From: Miscanthus floridulus | Taxonomy: Eukaryota > Streptophyta > Magnoliopsida > Poales > Poaceae | Direction of reading: 5' to 3' | DNA length: 64,000 bases | Assembly (NCBI RefSeq): GCF_019320115.1 | Contig: NC_089591.1 | Coordinates: 64,410,111-64,474,110, forward strand | In this document: positions 1 to 12,379 of the stretch, piece after piece | How positions within the stretch are numbered: position 1 is the first letter of the stretch | Layout of the letters: each line of letters opens with the position of its first letter | Translations under genes and position numbers: made by a program | The notes under the pieces: model-generated | Seen by the model: only the letters and a program-made list of their open reading frames with translations | Told to the model about the DNA's origin: nothing | Databases searched by the model: none

Positions 1-3000
1 CATGCATGCACAAAAGATGGAAGGCGATGATGAAATGTACAGCCATGTAAAGATGGACGTATGAAAGACACGATGATACAAGATTAACATCTATTTTACT
101 GAGTAGGTGCATATCTCTTTTAGAAAACAAGAACTACAACTCACCAAGCTTTAACAACCTAAGATAAAGTTGTTCATCTTCAGTAAGAGGTCTAGCACCT
201 GTAACTAACAAGTTATTTTAATTAGCCTAGCATCTAACTCATCACATCAACTCATATCAAGCAAACAAGTTACTCACTGCAATCACAGAGTTAAGGCTAC
301 AAACAGCAGCAACTAGTTTTACTCATAACTGGAGTTGTACTAATCCAAATGATATGGAACAAGATAATTTGGAAAGCTTATGAAATTTTCTAAAATTCAT
401 CTTCAGACCTCAAGGCATGATTCCAACTTTTACTAGGTTCAAATGACTTAACAACAGAAATCTGTCTTCACAAGACAGAGAGCAGTCAAAACTGGACTTA
501 AACTGAGAACAGTCATATCTCCTAAACTACTTGGCCAAATGCCACCAAATTTTAACACAGGCTAGTTTAGCGAGTTAACTACAACTTTGGTATTCACATG
601 ATTCCCAACAAACACCATTAACAAAGCCTAATTCACCAATTTCTAGAAACTATCTAGAATTATAAAAATGCTAAAATTAAATATTTACTTATATGCCAAA
701 CATGATTTCTGACCAAACCAAGTGCATCACAAATTCACACATGATATAAAATCACCAGAAAGTAAGGTGTTCACCACCAATGCATTTCTTTTAATGCCTT
801 TCTTAATTTATTTAGTTATTTAAGTGGAATAATGAACATATATGAAAACTACATAGTTTAATCTACAAAAATTATAGTTCATACTACATGCTCCAAGTAG
901 GCTCCTGTAAGAATTTCACCCAAAGTTACCAATAAAAACATCCTACACAAAAATAACAAGGCAGCAAGGCTGATTTTGGCTTAAATTAGAAATCCTATTG
1001 AAAAGTGTCAAACAATAGAAGCAATATTTTTCTTAGCATCCCTAAGGTACCAGGACAACCTCCAATAAATTTCATGATCATTGGATTCATAGATTAATTA
1101 TTAAAATTCGCACAAGGATGACCTACTTATAAAAGGGAAATCTATAACTCCAAACTATTCATGCACTGACTCTCAAATTTTTACTAGAGCTTCTACTCAT
1201 CAAGAATAGCTCACCATACAATTTTCATAATTTTTGGAGCACTAGAACTCTAGACATGAATTAAACAAGTTTGCATTCATTTAAAAACACATTTTAAGTT
1301 GTAATTTAATTCTTCTAGAAACTTTACTACAAGTGTTCATGTTATATTTTTTCTAAATACTACACTTCATAAGGAACACAAAAAAATTTGGTTCACCAAA
1401 ATTGGACCTCTATAACTGCACTTATGATTTTTCTAAAGTTCACTAAAATTGGACCTCTATAACTGCACTTCTGACTGAGTCACCGACAACCGGGGTCCAT
1501 CGGTCAGCCAGGCCCGCCTGTCATCGGCACAAAAAATAGAGCACAGCATGGGATCGGTGCGGGATCGATAGAGCTCGCTAATAGTGGCTTCTCTGGCGAC
1601 GGCTGTCGGTACTACAAGCATGCCCACTACATCTCGCACTGATTAAGCTACCTAGCTAGACCTATTGCTGGAGCTATCGACTACGGCGGTAGCCATGGCG
1701 GTGCGGAACGACGGCGAGACACCAAAGCTAGCGGTGAGGGCTCGATCCAAGGTTACGCCAAGAATCAATAGACTACGATGAATCTATTGCATTGACTAAT
1801 GTGAAATGTGGTGGTCAGATACGGTGCGGGCACGACGACAGGAACGCGGTGGCGGAACATCGGCGAGGTCCGCGCATGGCACAACGGCTCACCGGGCGAA
1901 CTTTAGCGAGCAATGAGGGTGCGGTGATGTTGTAGAGTTATGGAGGAGCTGCTGCGGTGGTGATTGAGCAATGAGGCGCGAGCTAGGTGCTGGCAATGGT
2001 GACGGCACGAGCTTGGCGCTACTACGGCTACTACGGGCGAGCGCTACGGCAAAGGGGATAGCTAGGCCAGGAAATGAGAGTGCAGGGGCATCACGGGCGA
2101 GCTCAGGCGTGATGTGCCACGCTGCAGCTCGATGTGGCCTAGGTCGAGCGACACAACGGCATTCGAATCCTGAACATGGTCAGCATTGTAGCGCTGAGGT
2201 GATTCAGTCATCAGCACGAGGGGTACCCGCCTGACAGTGAGATTTCACAGTGTTCAAACTCCTAAACCATGGCTCTCCAGTGCAAACAGTCTTAACAACA
2301 ATGGAAGCCCTATATACACTAGCTATAATTCCTATTAAAGGATCATAGTCTAATTCTCAACCAATGCAGAGTAAAATCATGCCAAAGTTGAGCCGATGAA
2401 ACTGGAATTCGATTTTTAACTTAGAAAAATTCTAAGTGCTGAATCAGCACCCAAATCTAACTTGTGGGCCATGTTTGGGGCTGTTCCACACATTTTCATG
2501 ACTTGACCTCTAAATAAAGTTTGTTCCATATATAATTTTCTACAATTTTGCTTTAGGTTGCTCAGACATGCAAATATTCTATGGCAGTGTTCTAGTTCAG
2601 TCAAACAAAAGCACTCAAAAGGAGCACCTAGTCAAACTAAACCCTAGAAGCATAATTAGGCAAAGTCATTAACATAAACATTGTTCCATTAGACATTATA
2701 AGTGTAGTCAAGGTGTTTTAGGGGATAATTAACCACACCACACATTGATCACACCAAAATTGAGCATCACATGCATTGAAACAAGAAAAAACAAGTGAAT
2801 TGCTACTTTTGTTTCAAAGCCATGTTTCATATGTTTCATGAGTTTGTTGCATAGTACTAACTAACCATGTTTCACTAAATTATGTGACATGTTTCAAGAG
2901 TTAGTTGCACATGTTGCACTTGAGTGTTGCACACTATCCATTTCATAAAACGAACACACATGGAATATAAGCATGTGTTGCAATGTTTCAAAAGCATGTT

Positions 3001-3100
3001 CCAAACAATCTAAGCTCATGAATGGATGAATGATGCTCATGTTTATGAAATGCAAGTGCCAATGTGGAAGCCAAACACCTAGGGTATTTCTGTTATGTTT
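1..3100. other. AT-rich repeat-like DNA without a supported gene
   Basis: Both strands carry only short, stop-interrupted ORFs. Read in reverse complement, the style of the sequence recalls the body of long grass Ty3/gypsy LTRs, but I cannot fix an end or a target duplication, so this is inference. From about 1480 to 2240 there is a GC-richer patch with small ORFs on both strands and no recognisable protein. From 2800 to 3060 the words TGTTTCA and TGTTGCA recur in a loose, low-complexity way. I see no RNA gene here. Confidence 0.4.
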
Positions 3101-4450
3101 AGCAATTTATTGTGAGAGATTGGATTAAGGAGTGGTGTAGTGTTATAGCTTGATTTAGTAGTCTCATGTGCCTATCTTGAGCATGGTGAAGACGGTTTTG
3201 GTTTAGGAGCAACCGTTTGGTCGTGTCAAGTGCTTTAAAATTCGTGCGCATTACCGATTTTGGGCTGGTTGGCACTGTGGTCGCGATCACCGCACTTGGG
3301 TGCTCGGCGTCGCTGCGTTGGTCATGCATGCACATGCACACGCTACCGTGCATGGCCGGTCATGGCCACCTCTGGCTTGGCCATGGCTCGGCTGTCGCTG
3401 GCCTGCCATGCGCAGCCACCGCTGCTACCACCTGCCCCGTCCCGCACTACACTACCGTCGCATCCATCACTGCTCCTTGCATCGTAATGCTACCACTACC
3501 ATCGCATCAACATTGAGTCTACGTCGGTCTGCTGCATCTCTGTGTTGTTGCTGGCCCTCTGCGTGTCGTCTCTGTTGCGCGCACATGGGCGAGCCACCAT
3601 CGCCATGCCATTTATGGCACTATGGCGTGCGGGCCATGCCGGTCGGACGTGCTCACATGTTGTTCGTAGCGCCAGCATGTGGGCCTCCTATGCTCACTGC
3701 TCAAGTCCTACCAAGGCATGGACGAGCCAAGCCCACCTAATGCATCGTCTCTCTCTTTCCCTCTTTCTCCCTCTATTTTCCGCCACCATCGCGTCACGTC
3801 ACGGTGAAGCTAGAGAGTGAGTCGCGTCTCTACCTTCATGTCCTCTCTCTAGCTGACCCTAACCTGCCTTGACTCGTGTCATGCCAAGCTCCAATTTTGG
3901 AGCGTTGCCCGCTGTCATGCCGTTAAGGCCCGTCACCACCCGTGCCGTGGTCAGCCTCAGCCACTCATCCCCGCGCTAATTCCTCTGCACCACTAGCTCG
4001 CCTTGGCTCCCTCTTTGATGTGCACACGCTAGTCATAGCTCTAGCGTCTCCTCCTCACCTCTACCATGGCCATGCCTTTGCGGTCCACCATTCACCTCAT
4101 AGCATGCACGTGGCCAGCCTCGATCGGGTCGTCTCTGGCTAAGCCGGCTTGTCGGTAAGGTCACTGGTGAGTTGTCGTTGCTCATCCATTACCCCTACCG
4201 CCTTGTTGTTGCTGCGGCTCACCTAAATGCCGTCACCATTGCCACAAGGTGCCTATCGTAGTGGAGAGGTCCTTCTACGATGTCCCGGCTTGTGCAACCG
4301 CCGCCCATCATCTCGCGTTGAACCCTAGGTGAGCGGCGGCCTCGTAGATAGGTCGACATGGGTCCCGTGTGGCCGGCGTAAGCACTAGTGCCACCGCTCG
4401 CCGTGCTAGAGCACATGGGGAGGGCCAGGGCCTTGCCATTGTAAAGAGGG
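3100..4450 (+). repeat. Probable long Ty3/gypsy LTR, left part (split by the nested element at 4456)
   Basis: This GC-rich, C+T-biased stretch has overlapping ORFs in several frames, none of which looks like a known protein. It directly abuts the target duplication of the nested element, and the sequence resumes at 17767. The combined flanks (3.1-4.45 kb plus 17.77-20.02 kb) resemble a long non-coding Ty3/gypsy LTR known from grass genomes. The resemblance is from memory of that LTR type, and the 5' boundary is not resolved. Confidence 0.4.
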
Positions 4451-4455
4451 GAAAG
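4451..4455. repeat. Target-site duplication GAAAG, left copy
   Basis: GAAAG directly precedes the left LTR and recurs at 17762-17766 directly after the right LTR. A 5-bp duplication is the normal footprint of LTR-retrotransposon integration and shows that both ends of this element are original. Confidence 0.93.
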
Positions 4456-4846
4456 TGTTGATGTTTTACCACCAATAGCCTACCACGGGGGTACCCAGGG
4501 CAGTTTGTTCGGGCTTCGACGTATGCAGAACTCGATGGTAAATGCAAGAGATAGTAGATTTATCCTGGTTCAGGCCCTCGACCATGATCGAGTAATAGCC
4601 CTACGTCCAGTCGGCGTTAGCCTTTGCGTTGGATTGATTGTAAAGTGTTGTGTTATCTAAGTCCCTTCTCCAAGAACTCTGCCCTCCTTTATATAGTCAG
4701 GAGGCCAGAGTCCTAGTCGGTTTACAATGAGAGTTTCCTAGTAGGATTATAGAATACTACTACTACTAAGATTACATGGAAAGAATCCTAGTTAGACTAG
4801 ATCTTCTCCCTTCCCTGTGGGGTATCCCATGGGTCCCATATCGACA
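4456..4846 (-). repeat. 3' LTR of the Tat-type element
   Basis: On the minus strand the LTR starts TGTCGATATGGG and ends in CAACA, where the right LTR ends in GACA. It aligns along its full length with 17372-17761. The plus-strand motif TTTATATAG at about 4688 marks a conserved promoter-like core in both copies. The plus-strand sequence CTCGACCATGATCGAG is a short palindrome. Confidence 0.92.
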
Positions 4847-4860
4847 AGCCCCCGAGCACT
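4847..4860 (-). other. Polypurine tract of the Tat-type element
   Basis: Reading the minus strand, GTGCTCGGGGGCT directly precedes the 3' LTR. This is the expected place for the plus-strand primer in reverse transcription, and the motif is G-rich as in other grass Tat elements. Confidence 0.65.
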
Positions 4861-4974
4861 TTATGGTTGAGCTCTGGAAGCCTCATCTTGTTCTTTCAGG
4901 TCTTGCCAAGCAAGAACAAGCGTCGTCCGAGTGCTTTCCTAAGTGAAACCATATAACGCTTCTTGGGATCTTCG

Positions 4975-5540
4975 AGTGGTGTGTGCTTTTTTGAAGAAAA
5001 AGTACATCCATCTGGGTGTAGCCCCCGAGCCTCTTGCTATTTGGAACAAGGAGCTAGAGGGTCTTATCTTGAAATTGTTCTGATTCTTCGTCGAAGGGCT
5101 CTCGAGCATATACCTGGGTTATTTATCAAAAAGAACTCGGATATAGCTTGGTCCAGGTTCTTTTTGTCATGAGGCCTTGAAGTGCTCTGTCTTGAAGAAG
5201 TCTTCTTGGTGATGTGCACTTTTTTCGAAGAAAAAGGGCACTCATTGAGTGTAGCCCCTTAGCCTCTTGCTATTTGGAACAAAAAGTTGGAGGGTCTTAA
5301 ATCTTATGTTGTTTGAAAACTGATGTCTTGAAGAAGTCTTCTGAGTGATGTGCACTTTTTTTCTTGAAAAAAGTGCACTCACTGAGTGTAGCCCCCAAGT
5401 CTCTTGCTATTTGGAACAAAGAGTTGGAGGGTCTTGAATCTAAGTTGTTCAAAGAACTAAAAACCTCTCCTGTTGCAGCCCCTGAGCGTATATCCTGGTT
5501 CTTTTATTCAAAAAGAACTCGGATGCAGGGTCTTGGCATA
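4975..5540. repeat. Degenerate direct repeats inside the Tat-type element, LTR side
   Basis: The phrase GTAGCCCC...CTCTTGCTATTTGGAAC occurs at 5018, 5251 and 5388. Each copy is preceded by an A/T-rich hairpin-like GTGCACTTTTTT stretch and followed by GAGGGTCTT. The phrase AAAAAGAACTCGG appears at about 5127 and 5510. Spacing is irregular (233 and 137 bp), as expected for an old, partly deleted array in the variable 3' region of Tat elements. Confidence 0.75.
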
Positions 5541-6872
5541 TTCTCTGGTAGTCTGCTGTTGTCAGATGTAGTTGTATGGTGGTGGTTGAGTGTAAATGCT
5601 ATTTGTTCACGAGTTGTATAGTGTTGGTATATCCTTTCGAATATGCTCATCCTTGAGTAATGTTCCTTCACGCCTGAGTCCTCTTTCATTGAATTCTATC
5701 TTTTCACTGTGTCCTTTGTTAGGTTTGTTCCGTTGGTGCTCCTGGTCCATGTGCACCGCCTCTTTGGTCTATAAATATCCTCCTGGTGTGCTGTTTTGAT
5801 TCATCGAGCATTTTGTTGTGTGGTCTGAAATCTCTATAGTCATGAATATGATAGTTTCTGAAGTAGAGCAGCCCTCGGGCATATCTTGTAGTTCTTGTAT
5901 ATCTTGTTGTAGCTGGAGGGAGTCTTGTGATACAGATTAGAGGTAGACTAATCTCGTAGTGGCATTATACCAGGAGGTATGTGGTGGTAGTTGGAGAAAG
6001 TCTTGTGATGTGGGATACGTTCCTTCATCTAGCAGTTCTGGGTAGATCCCCCTTGCCTGCCCTACGACTGTCCAGTGTAGATCAACGCCTGATCCGGTGT
6101 CACACCAGACTTGGGTGGACAGATGCCTGCAGGCCTTCCCTGGTCCATGTTGTCCCGCCGTGCTGCTGACTTCTGCCTCAGATGTACTGCGTTCATCCTT
6201 TAAAGAAAACAATGTAGCAGAGTGTGGCTTGTTCTACCGAGTAGCAATTTGGAACACATAGTCGTTCCAGAGCCTAGTTGTGCCTGGGTTCCTTTTTGCT
6301 ACCTTGCTTGTCGTAGTACCGAGTTTGTTGGGTCTTATAAGATGTATAATCTTGTATTTTTTTTAAGCCATTTATAATGGAAACAATCTTGTCTTCTGAG
6401 TTGTCATTCTTTTTTCTACTGATGTCCTAGTTGTTTATGAGATTCCCGAGTTCTTTCTATAAGAACCGAGTTCTTGTGTTCCTTGTGAGGTAACCCTTCT
6501 TTGCTTCATGGTTGATGAGTTCTTTTTGTAGCAATATGATAACTCTGTCGTGGTGCTAGATGGATAAATCTGAAATCTGCTCGTTGAACTGTACCCTTGT
6601 GTAGAAGTGTGTCGTCCATCATTTTAGCTGTGTCAGTTGTGTTGGGAAATGGATCGTTGTGTTCTCATGCCATGTTTAAATGAGCCTAGTGGGCCATGTT
6701 TTTATTGCTGTAAAAATCTATTTAAAGGTCTTATTTCTTCCTTTTCTTTGCTACCCTGCTTTTGCCTTGAAACCCTAGTCTTCAAAACTCCGCCATTGCC
6801 ATTGTCGCCATCATATGAGTGCCACCGTCTGAGCATCATCGTTTCTTAGTGCTTTATTGCTTTCGCCAGTAT

Positions 6873-9800
6873 ATGGGTAGGAAGAAATTAGTGAGAAAGT
6901 CCCAGGCAACCTTTGTAGATGAGGAGGCATCGCTTTCTGTGACTGAAAATCAAGAATTCATGGCCATGAGGGCTACTTAGAAGATCTGGCTGGCTTCAAC
7001 TATGACTGAGGATCAGTTGCGCGAGCTTATCAGTGATTGCCTAATCCAGACTAAGGAGATTGTTGAATGGAAAGCTCTAGGCCAGCATCGGGTCCCAACT
7101 CCAGGCCCTGGTGAGATTGTTCTTTTTGTCTCCTTTATCCGTGCTGGACTCTACCTTCCTGCTTCTGCTTTTCTTCATCGATTTCTTAGTTATTTTGGGA
7201 TTAGCTTGAACCATCTTACTCCCAATGTTGTCCTTCATCTTTCTATTTTTGTTCATCTTTGTGAAACTTTTCTTGGAATTCCTCCTTCTCTTTCTCTCTT
7301 TCGTTACTTCTTCCATCTGAAGCCCCAACCCCGCAGTGATGACACCCATGTTCTTGGTGACTGCGGGATTTAGTTTCATCAGGGTCATAAGAGTAAATTC
7401 TTTGATTATGACTTGGTTGATTCTGTGAGGGATTGGCGTGTTGACTAGTTTTATGCTACCAATATGATTCCTCTTCTTGCTGTTCAATCTGGTTCTGGTC
7501 CTGTGGTTAACAACCGATGGGATAAAATTCTCCTTACGATGGATGAGCTCTAGGCGATCAAGACGTTTCTTGAGAGGATATGTACTCTAAAACAGCAAGG
7601 CTTGACCGGCTTCAGGATTTTTCTAGTTTTCTTCACCGCCGTGTTCAACCGCTGACGGAGCAAGAGAATTATGGTTTTGAGTACTCTGGGGCAGAGGACC
7701 CTTCTCGTATGGTCCCTGCCCTTGAGTTGACTGATAGAAGGTGCTTGAGCGCCTTTAGAAGATGTTGAAAGGAGTAAGTGTCGTCCCGTATGCTGTCGGT
7801 GAGTATTGTGCTAACAACCCACCTCCTGCTATGAGTTGTTTTTTCTTATGCAGGTACTTTTTGTATTTCCTTTGCTGTCTCCACTTTTTGCTTAATCTTT
7901 CTCGTCTGGTTGTTTTACTCTTTTATAGGAATTGGCGCGTAACTTCGTTGATCTGATCCCCCTTGATGATTGTCCTGCCATGGTGGAGACTGGGGAGAAT
8001 CTTGCTGGGGCATTTTTAAGCAGTAAGTTTCAAACCACCACGATGTTTCCTGGTGTTTCTTCCATAGTTCTTTACGCATATGTAGAGTATGTTCTTCGTC
8101 TAGTTCCTTGAGCTCCACGTAATGTCGGAAAAAGGGGGCGAGCGGATTGTTCTTCTTCTAGTTTGTCTGCTACCAAGAAGTCTCGCCAGTCGAGTATTTG
8201 TCCAGATACTCAAGTTATAGGTAGTGTGCTCCTAGGTGAGCATATTAATATGTTTTGTTTTTTGTTGTTTGTTTGTGCCTTTGACCAAGTACTTTTCTCC
8301 TTTTTTAAATGGCGCTGTGGTTGGCTTGTTTGAGAGTGAGGTAGATGAGCATGACGATGCAGCCCTTGTCATGCATCGGTGAGTTGTTTTTTTGTTTTCC
8401 TATTGTTGAACACCTCTTTTTGTTGTAACTTTGTCCTTGTTCTCTTGTAGTAAGTAGTCATCGAGCTTGAGTTCTTTTGGGGCTCTGGTACCAACCACGC
8501 CACTCCCGTCGCAGAGTAGTGGTGATATTTTTGCTGCTATAGTTCCCCCTCTAAGGTCTTCTGTTGGTCTTGGGGGTTTTATGAAGAAGAAGATAGCTAA
8601 GTGAGTGAATCCTGGTTATGTTTCTTTGCTTCTGTTTTCCTCTTTTCTGATTCATATTCTTATCATCGAGTTTCCTTATCATCTTGCAGACCGTCGCCTT
8701 CTCTTAACCCTCAGTTGACCTCGTGTTAGTCTTCTAGTGCACCCCTGTGTACTGAGTCTCAAGACCCTAAATGTACAGTCGGCGAGGTGGCTGTGAGGGA
8801 GATAGGGTTCCCTAGTGACCACGCTGCTGCTGATTTGCTGACTCTGGGGGTGACCCTGGCCGTGGCGGTGGCTCCATCTAAGGGAGTAGTCGGGGCTTCC
8901 CAAGATATGGCCCTGGTCTTGCCTTCTTTGCATTGACCAACTTCTCCCTCTGCTCCTCTTGCTACTGGCATTCAACGTTTGGATGATGATGTGCTGCAAC
9001 AATTCGATGCCACTCATCATTTGTCAGAGCTGACCGCTGCCTGGGGGACCTTTGTGACTTCTTTTGGGGAAAAACTCTAGGTAAGTTTTTCTAAAGTTCT
9101 TTCTTTGAATGTTTGTCTTTCTTCTGTTCTTATGTCTTGTTTTTTCTCTCTCTCTCTTTTTGTTCAGTCTTTTTCTCAGGATCATACCGGCTTCTTTTTC
9201 TCGTCTGAAACCAAGAAAAAGTTGTCTTCTGAGGTTAGTGCCCTAAAAATAGAGCTTGACCTCTATCATGCCGAGATGGAGACCGAGCGTCAAACGCACC
9301 AAAGGGAGGAACAGGCTCTCCGTGCCCAGGTGGTTGAGGCCAAGAAGTGGAGGGATGCTGCTGTCTAGGAGGCCTTGAAGAATGTGGAGGCCATGAAGAA
9401 TGAGTGCAATGGTATCGTAGGTTCTTTTTGTTTCCTTTTGTATTCAAATTTCCCTTTTTGCTGACTTGTTTTTTGGTGCCTGGTCTAGCTCTCTGAGTTG
9501 AAAAGCAGAAGCTCTTGGAGGGTATTGAGGAAATGAAGATACTTGTTCGCAACAGTCACAATAGGGCTGAGGAGGTAATTACTCGAGCTGAAGAAGAACT
9601 CACACTTGCCAAGTTGATTAGGCGTGGAGCTGATAGGGATCTTATGCAGGTCCAGAAAACTATTGAAGTCTTGACTAGCAAGTTGACGACGGCTACTAAG
9701 AACTGGAATGCTTTGTGGAAATCATTTCGATCAGTAGCCGATCTTCTCCGGACTCCAACATATGATGGTCAATCTTGGGCTCAGTTTATTCCCCAAGTTC

Positions 9801-10033
9801 CAACCTGTTTCTAGGAGTTCGTGAAGAGGTGCGCCCAACTGTGTACCAGAAATATTCTTGCCCAGGTTTGGGTTCTTGCTCCAAAGGTGCCTTTGTCCAA
9901 GATTGCAGAGGAAGCTGAGAGTCAAGAATATCTAGATGTCATTGAAAAGGTGGAGCCTGAGGCCAAAGATTTAGCCAGGAGGATTGTGGATAATCTTAAT
10001 ATTGATATTCCTTCTCCTGATGATGATGCTTGA
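6873..10033 (+). pseudogene. Antisense ORF of the Tat element (putative gypsy-type transposon domain, PF04195-like), decayed
   Basis: The reading starts at ATG 6873 (MGRKKLVRKS) and, ignoring stops, runs through a globular domain at about 7002-7400 with RVPTPGPGEIVLFVSFIRAG and a HFLRxRVQPL-like segment near 7640. I recognise this as the domain Pfam calls putative gypsy type transposon. Several exon borders are visible, for example a GTAAG-type donor near 7772 and a polypyrimidine-AG acceptor near 7928. The 3' part (9190-10033) is a heptad-rich coiled coil (SALKIELDLYHAEMETERQ) ending in an acidic SPDDDA tail. The function is unknown in the family. It is convergent with pol. In-frame stops at 6978, 7371, 7446, 7551, 7756, 9366 and 9812 are all TAG, and at least one frameshift lies near 7570-7600. 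Confidence 0.8.
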
Positions 10034-10432
10034 TGTATTTGACCTTTGTACGCCAGCCTCTATAATAGGATATTATACTCCTTTTTGAATGAAAATTCTT
10101 TATTTTTCGTTGATGTCTTCTTTGCATGGATGTCTTTGATTTTGTTAAGTGCTTGTCATGCTTTCGTCTGTGCCGTGTAAACAACTCGGTATTTGTAGAT
10201 CGTTGTCTTGACAAACTTTCTTGATTTGTCGAGTGCTTGTCTGGCTGTCGTGTAAACAACTCGGGGTAAGTAGATCTTTATCTTTACAACCTTTTTGTTC
10301 TTGTTAATACTGAAAAGACTTAGGACCAGCGATCTCAAGCATCTTCAGCTTCTTCTTTTTAGCTTTTTGCTTAACTCAAGATGTGACCAACATCTGGTTC
10401 TTTCCCTGGTTGTAAAAACATCTTAGGATCAG

Positions 10433-10960
10433 TTCGGGTGTTAGCTTATTAGCTACCCTCATCGGCGGGCTCAAGCATCTTTTCAGCTTTTTTGCTCTCG
10501 GCCGGTATGCTCAGACATAGTTTCAGCCATTTTGCTTTTTGGTTTGGGTGTTAGCTTATTAGCTACCCTCATCGGCGGGCTCAAGCATCTTTTTAGCTCT
10601 TTTGCTCTCGGCCGGTATGCTCAGGCATAATTTCAGCCATTTTGCTTTTTGGATCGGGTGTTAGCTTATTAGCTACCCTCATCGGTGGGCTCAAGCATCT
10701 TTTTAGCTCTTTTGCTCTCAGCTGGTATGCTCAAGCATAATTTCAGCCATTTTGCTTTTTGGTTCGGGTGTTAGCTTATTAGCTACCCTCATCAGCGGGC
10801 TCAAGCATCTTTTCAGCTCTTTTGCTCTTAGCCGGTATGCTCAGACATAATTTTAGCCATTTTGCTTTTTGGATTGGGTGTTAGCTTATTAGCTACCCTC
10901 ATCGGCGGGCTCAAGCATTTTTCAGCTCTTTTACTCTTGGCCGGTGTGTTTAGTGAAAAC
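10433..10960. repeat. Tandem array, five copies of a 110-bp unit
   Basis: The word TTAGCTTATTAGCTACCCTC starts at 10441, 10551, 10661, 10771 and 10881, an exact 110-bp step. Each unit also carries GGGCTCAAGCATC and GCCGGTATGCTCAG. The array sits between the 3' ends of pol and the antisense ORF. A diverged partial unit precedes it at about 10330-10400. Such arrays in the 3' region of plant Tat elements are known and can seed satellite DNA. Confidence 0.95.
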
Positions 10961-11112
10961 AACTCGGGAAAAGTCATAATAAGACATATGTTGTCGAGGA
11001 ACACCATCTTTATTGATCATGAACGTTTACATGCTTAGTGAAAACAACTGGGGGAAAGCCATAATAAGACATGTTGTTGGGGAACACCATCTTTATTGAT
11101 CATGAACGTCGA
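10951..11112. repeat. Two-copy direct repeat next to the 110-bp array
   Basis: The phrases GTGAAAACAACTCGGG and AACACCATCTTTATTGATCA occur twice in the same order about 85 bp apart. The second copy lies directly beside the pol 3' end. It is a separate unit from the 110-bp repeat. Confidence 0.85.
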
Positions 11113-11404
11113 TCTCTTGTGGCTTGTATATATATTCTTCCTTGTGTTATTTTCATGCGTAGAATCTTCTTAGTTGGCTGATGTGCCATGTATTGTTGGC
11201 TTCTTTTCCATCTTCAGTTATCAACTTGTATGTGCCTGGTCCGGTGACTTTTGTGACAATAAAATGACCTTCCCATGGACTGAGTAGTTTATGGCGTCCG
11301 TCAGTTTTTTGTATCCTTCTTAATACTAGGTCTCCGATTTGGAGTGATCGAGGCTAGGTATTCTTGTTGTAGTGGCGTCTTAAACCTTGGAGGTATCTGG
11401 CTGA

Positions 11405-12349
11405 TTAAAGGGTAGCGTTTACTCTAACTTCTTTTGTACTATTGAGTTCTAATCTTCGGGTGTATTCTACTTCTCCTTCGTCATATTGTTCTATCCTTGG
11501 TGATGTCCAGATCAAGTTGGCAGGTAGTATGGCTTCTGATCCATAAACTAGGAAGAAAGGTGAATATCCGGTGGCTCTGCTTATTTGAGTTCGTAGCCCC
11601 CATACTACTTTGGGTAATTCTTCAATCCATTTGGATCCATAGTCCACTAGTTCTTCATACAATCTTTGTTTTAATCTGGCTAGTATGAGTCTATTAGCCC
11701 TTTCTACTTGTCCGTTGGCTTCTAGATGTGCGACTGATGCGTAATCTATGCCGAAGCCGCAATCATGTGCCCAACTTTGGAATTCTATAGCTATAAAGGG
11801 AGAACCCAAATCTGTGATGATTCAATTGGGCATGCCGAAACGGTGCATAATGTCTTGGATGAACTCGATTGCTTTGGCTGCACTGTATTTTGTGAGTGGT
11901 TTGTATTCAATCCACTTAGTGAACTTGTCAATTGCTACAAAGATGTACTTGAAACCACCCTTTGCTTTCTTGAGAGGTCCTACTTGATCCAACCCCCAGC
12001 AGGAGAAAGGCCAAGCGGGTGGGATGTAGATGAGATTGTGAGCTGGTACAAGAGCTTGTCTTGCGAACATTTGACAACCTTTGCATTTTCTAACGAGTTC
12101 TGCGTCTTTCAAAGTGGTTGGCTAGTAGAATCCGGTGCGGAATGCTTTGTCGACTAGTGTTCTTGAAGCGACATGATTTCCATAGCAACTTGAGTGTATT
12201 TCATCTAAGATCTCTTTGCCTTTTTCAAATGAGACACATTTTAGGAGTACTCCTGATGATGTGGCTCTTCTGTATAGCTTGTCCCCTACTAGGACGTAGT
12301 TCTTGCTTCTACGAACAACTCGGGTAGCCTCCGCTTTATCTGCTGGCAA
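11405..12349 (-). pseudogene. Tat element integrase region
   Basis: The N-terminal zinc-binding part has paired His residues and CKGC. The catalytic core shows GLDQVGP for the first Asp, ITDLGSPF for the second and ANGQVERAN for the Glu, so the DDE triad residues are still present. In-frame stops break it: a TAG in the FY*PTT segment near 12128 and a TGA just before IITD near 11821. The C-terminal part continues to a stop at 11405. In gypsy order integrase follows RNase H, as here. Confidence 0.88.
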
Positions 12350-12379
12350 CTTATTCTCTTTGATGTAATCGATAAAAAC

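Noticed and set aside
3217..3820. Overlapping His/Cys/Ala-rich ORFs
   Set aside because: Three frames are open at once over a C-rich stretch inside an LTR-like repeat. There is no conserved motif.
10433..10960. CRISPR-like array
   Set aside because: Repeats are 110 bp, contiguous and without unique spacers, and they lie inside a plant retrotransposon.
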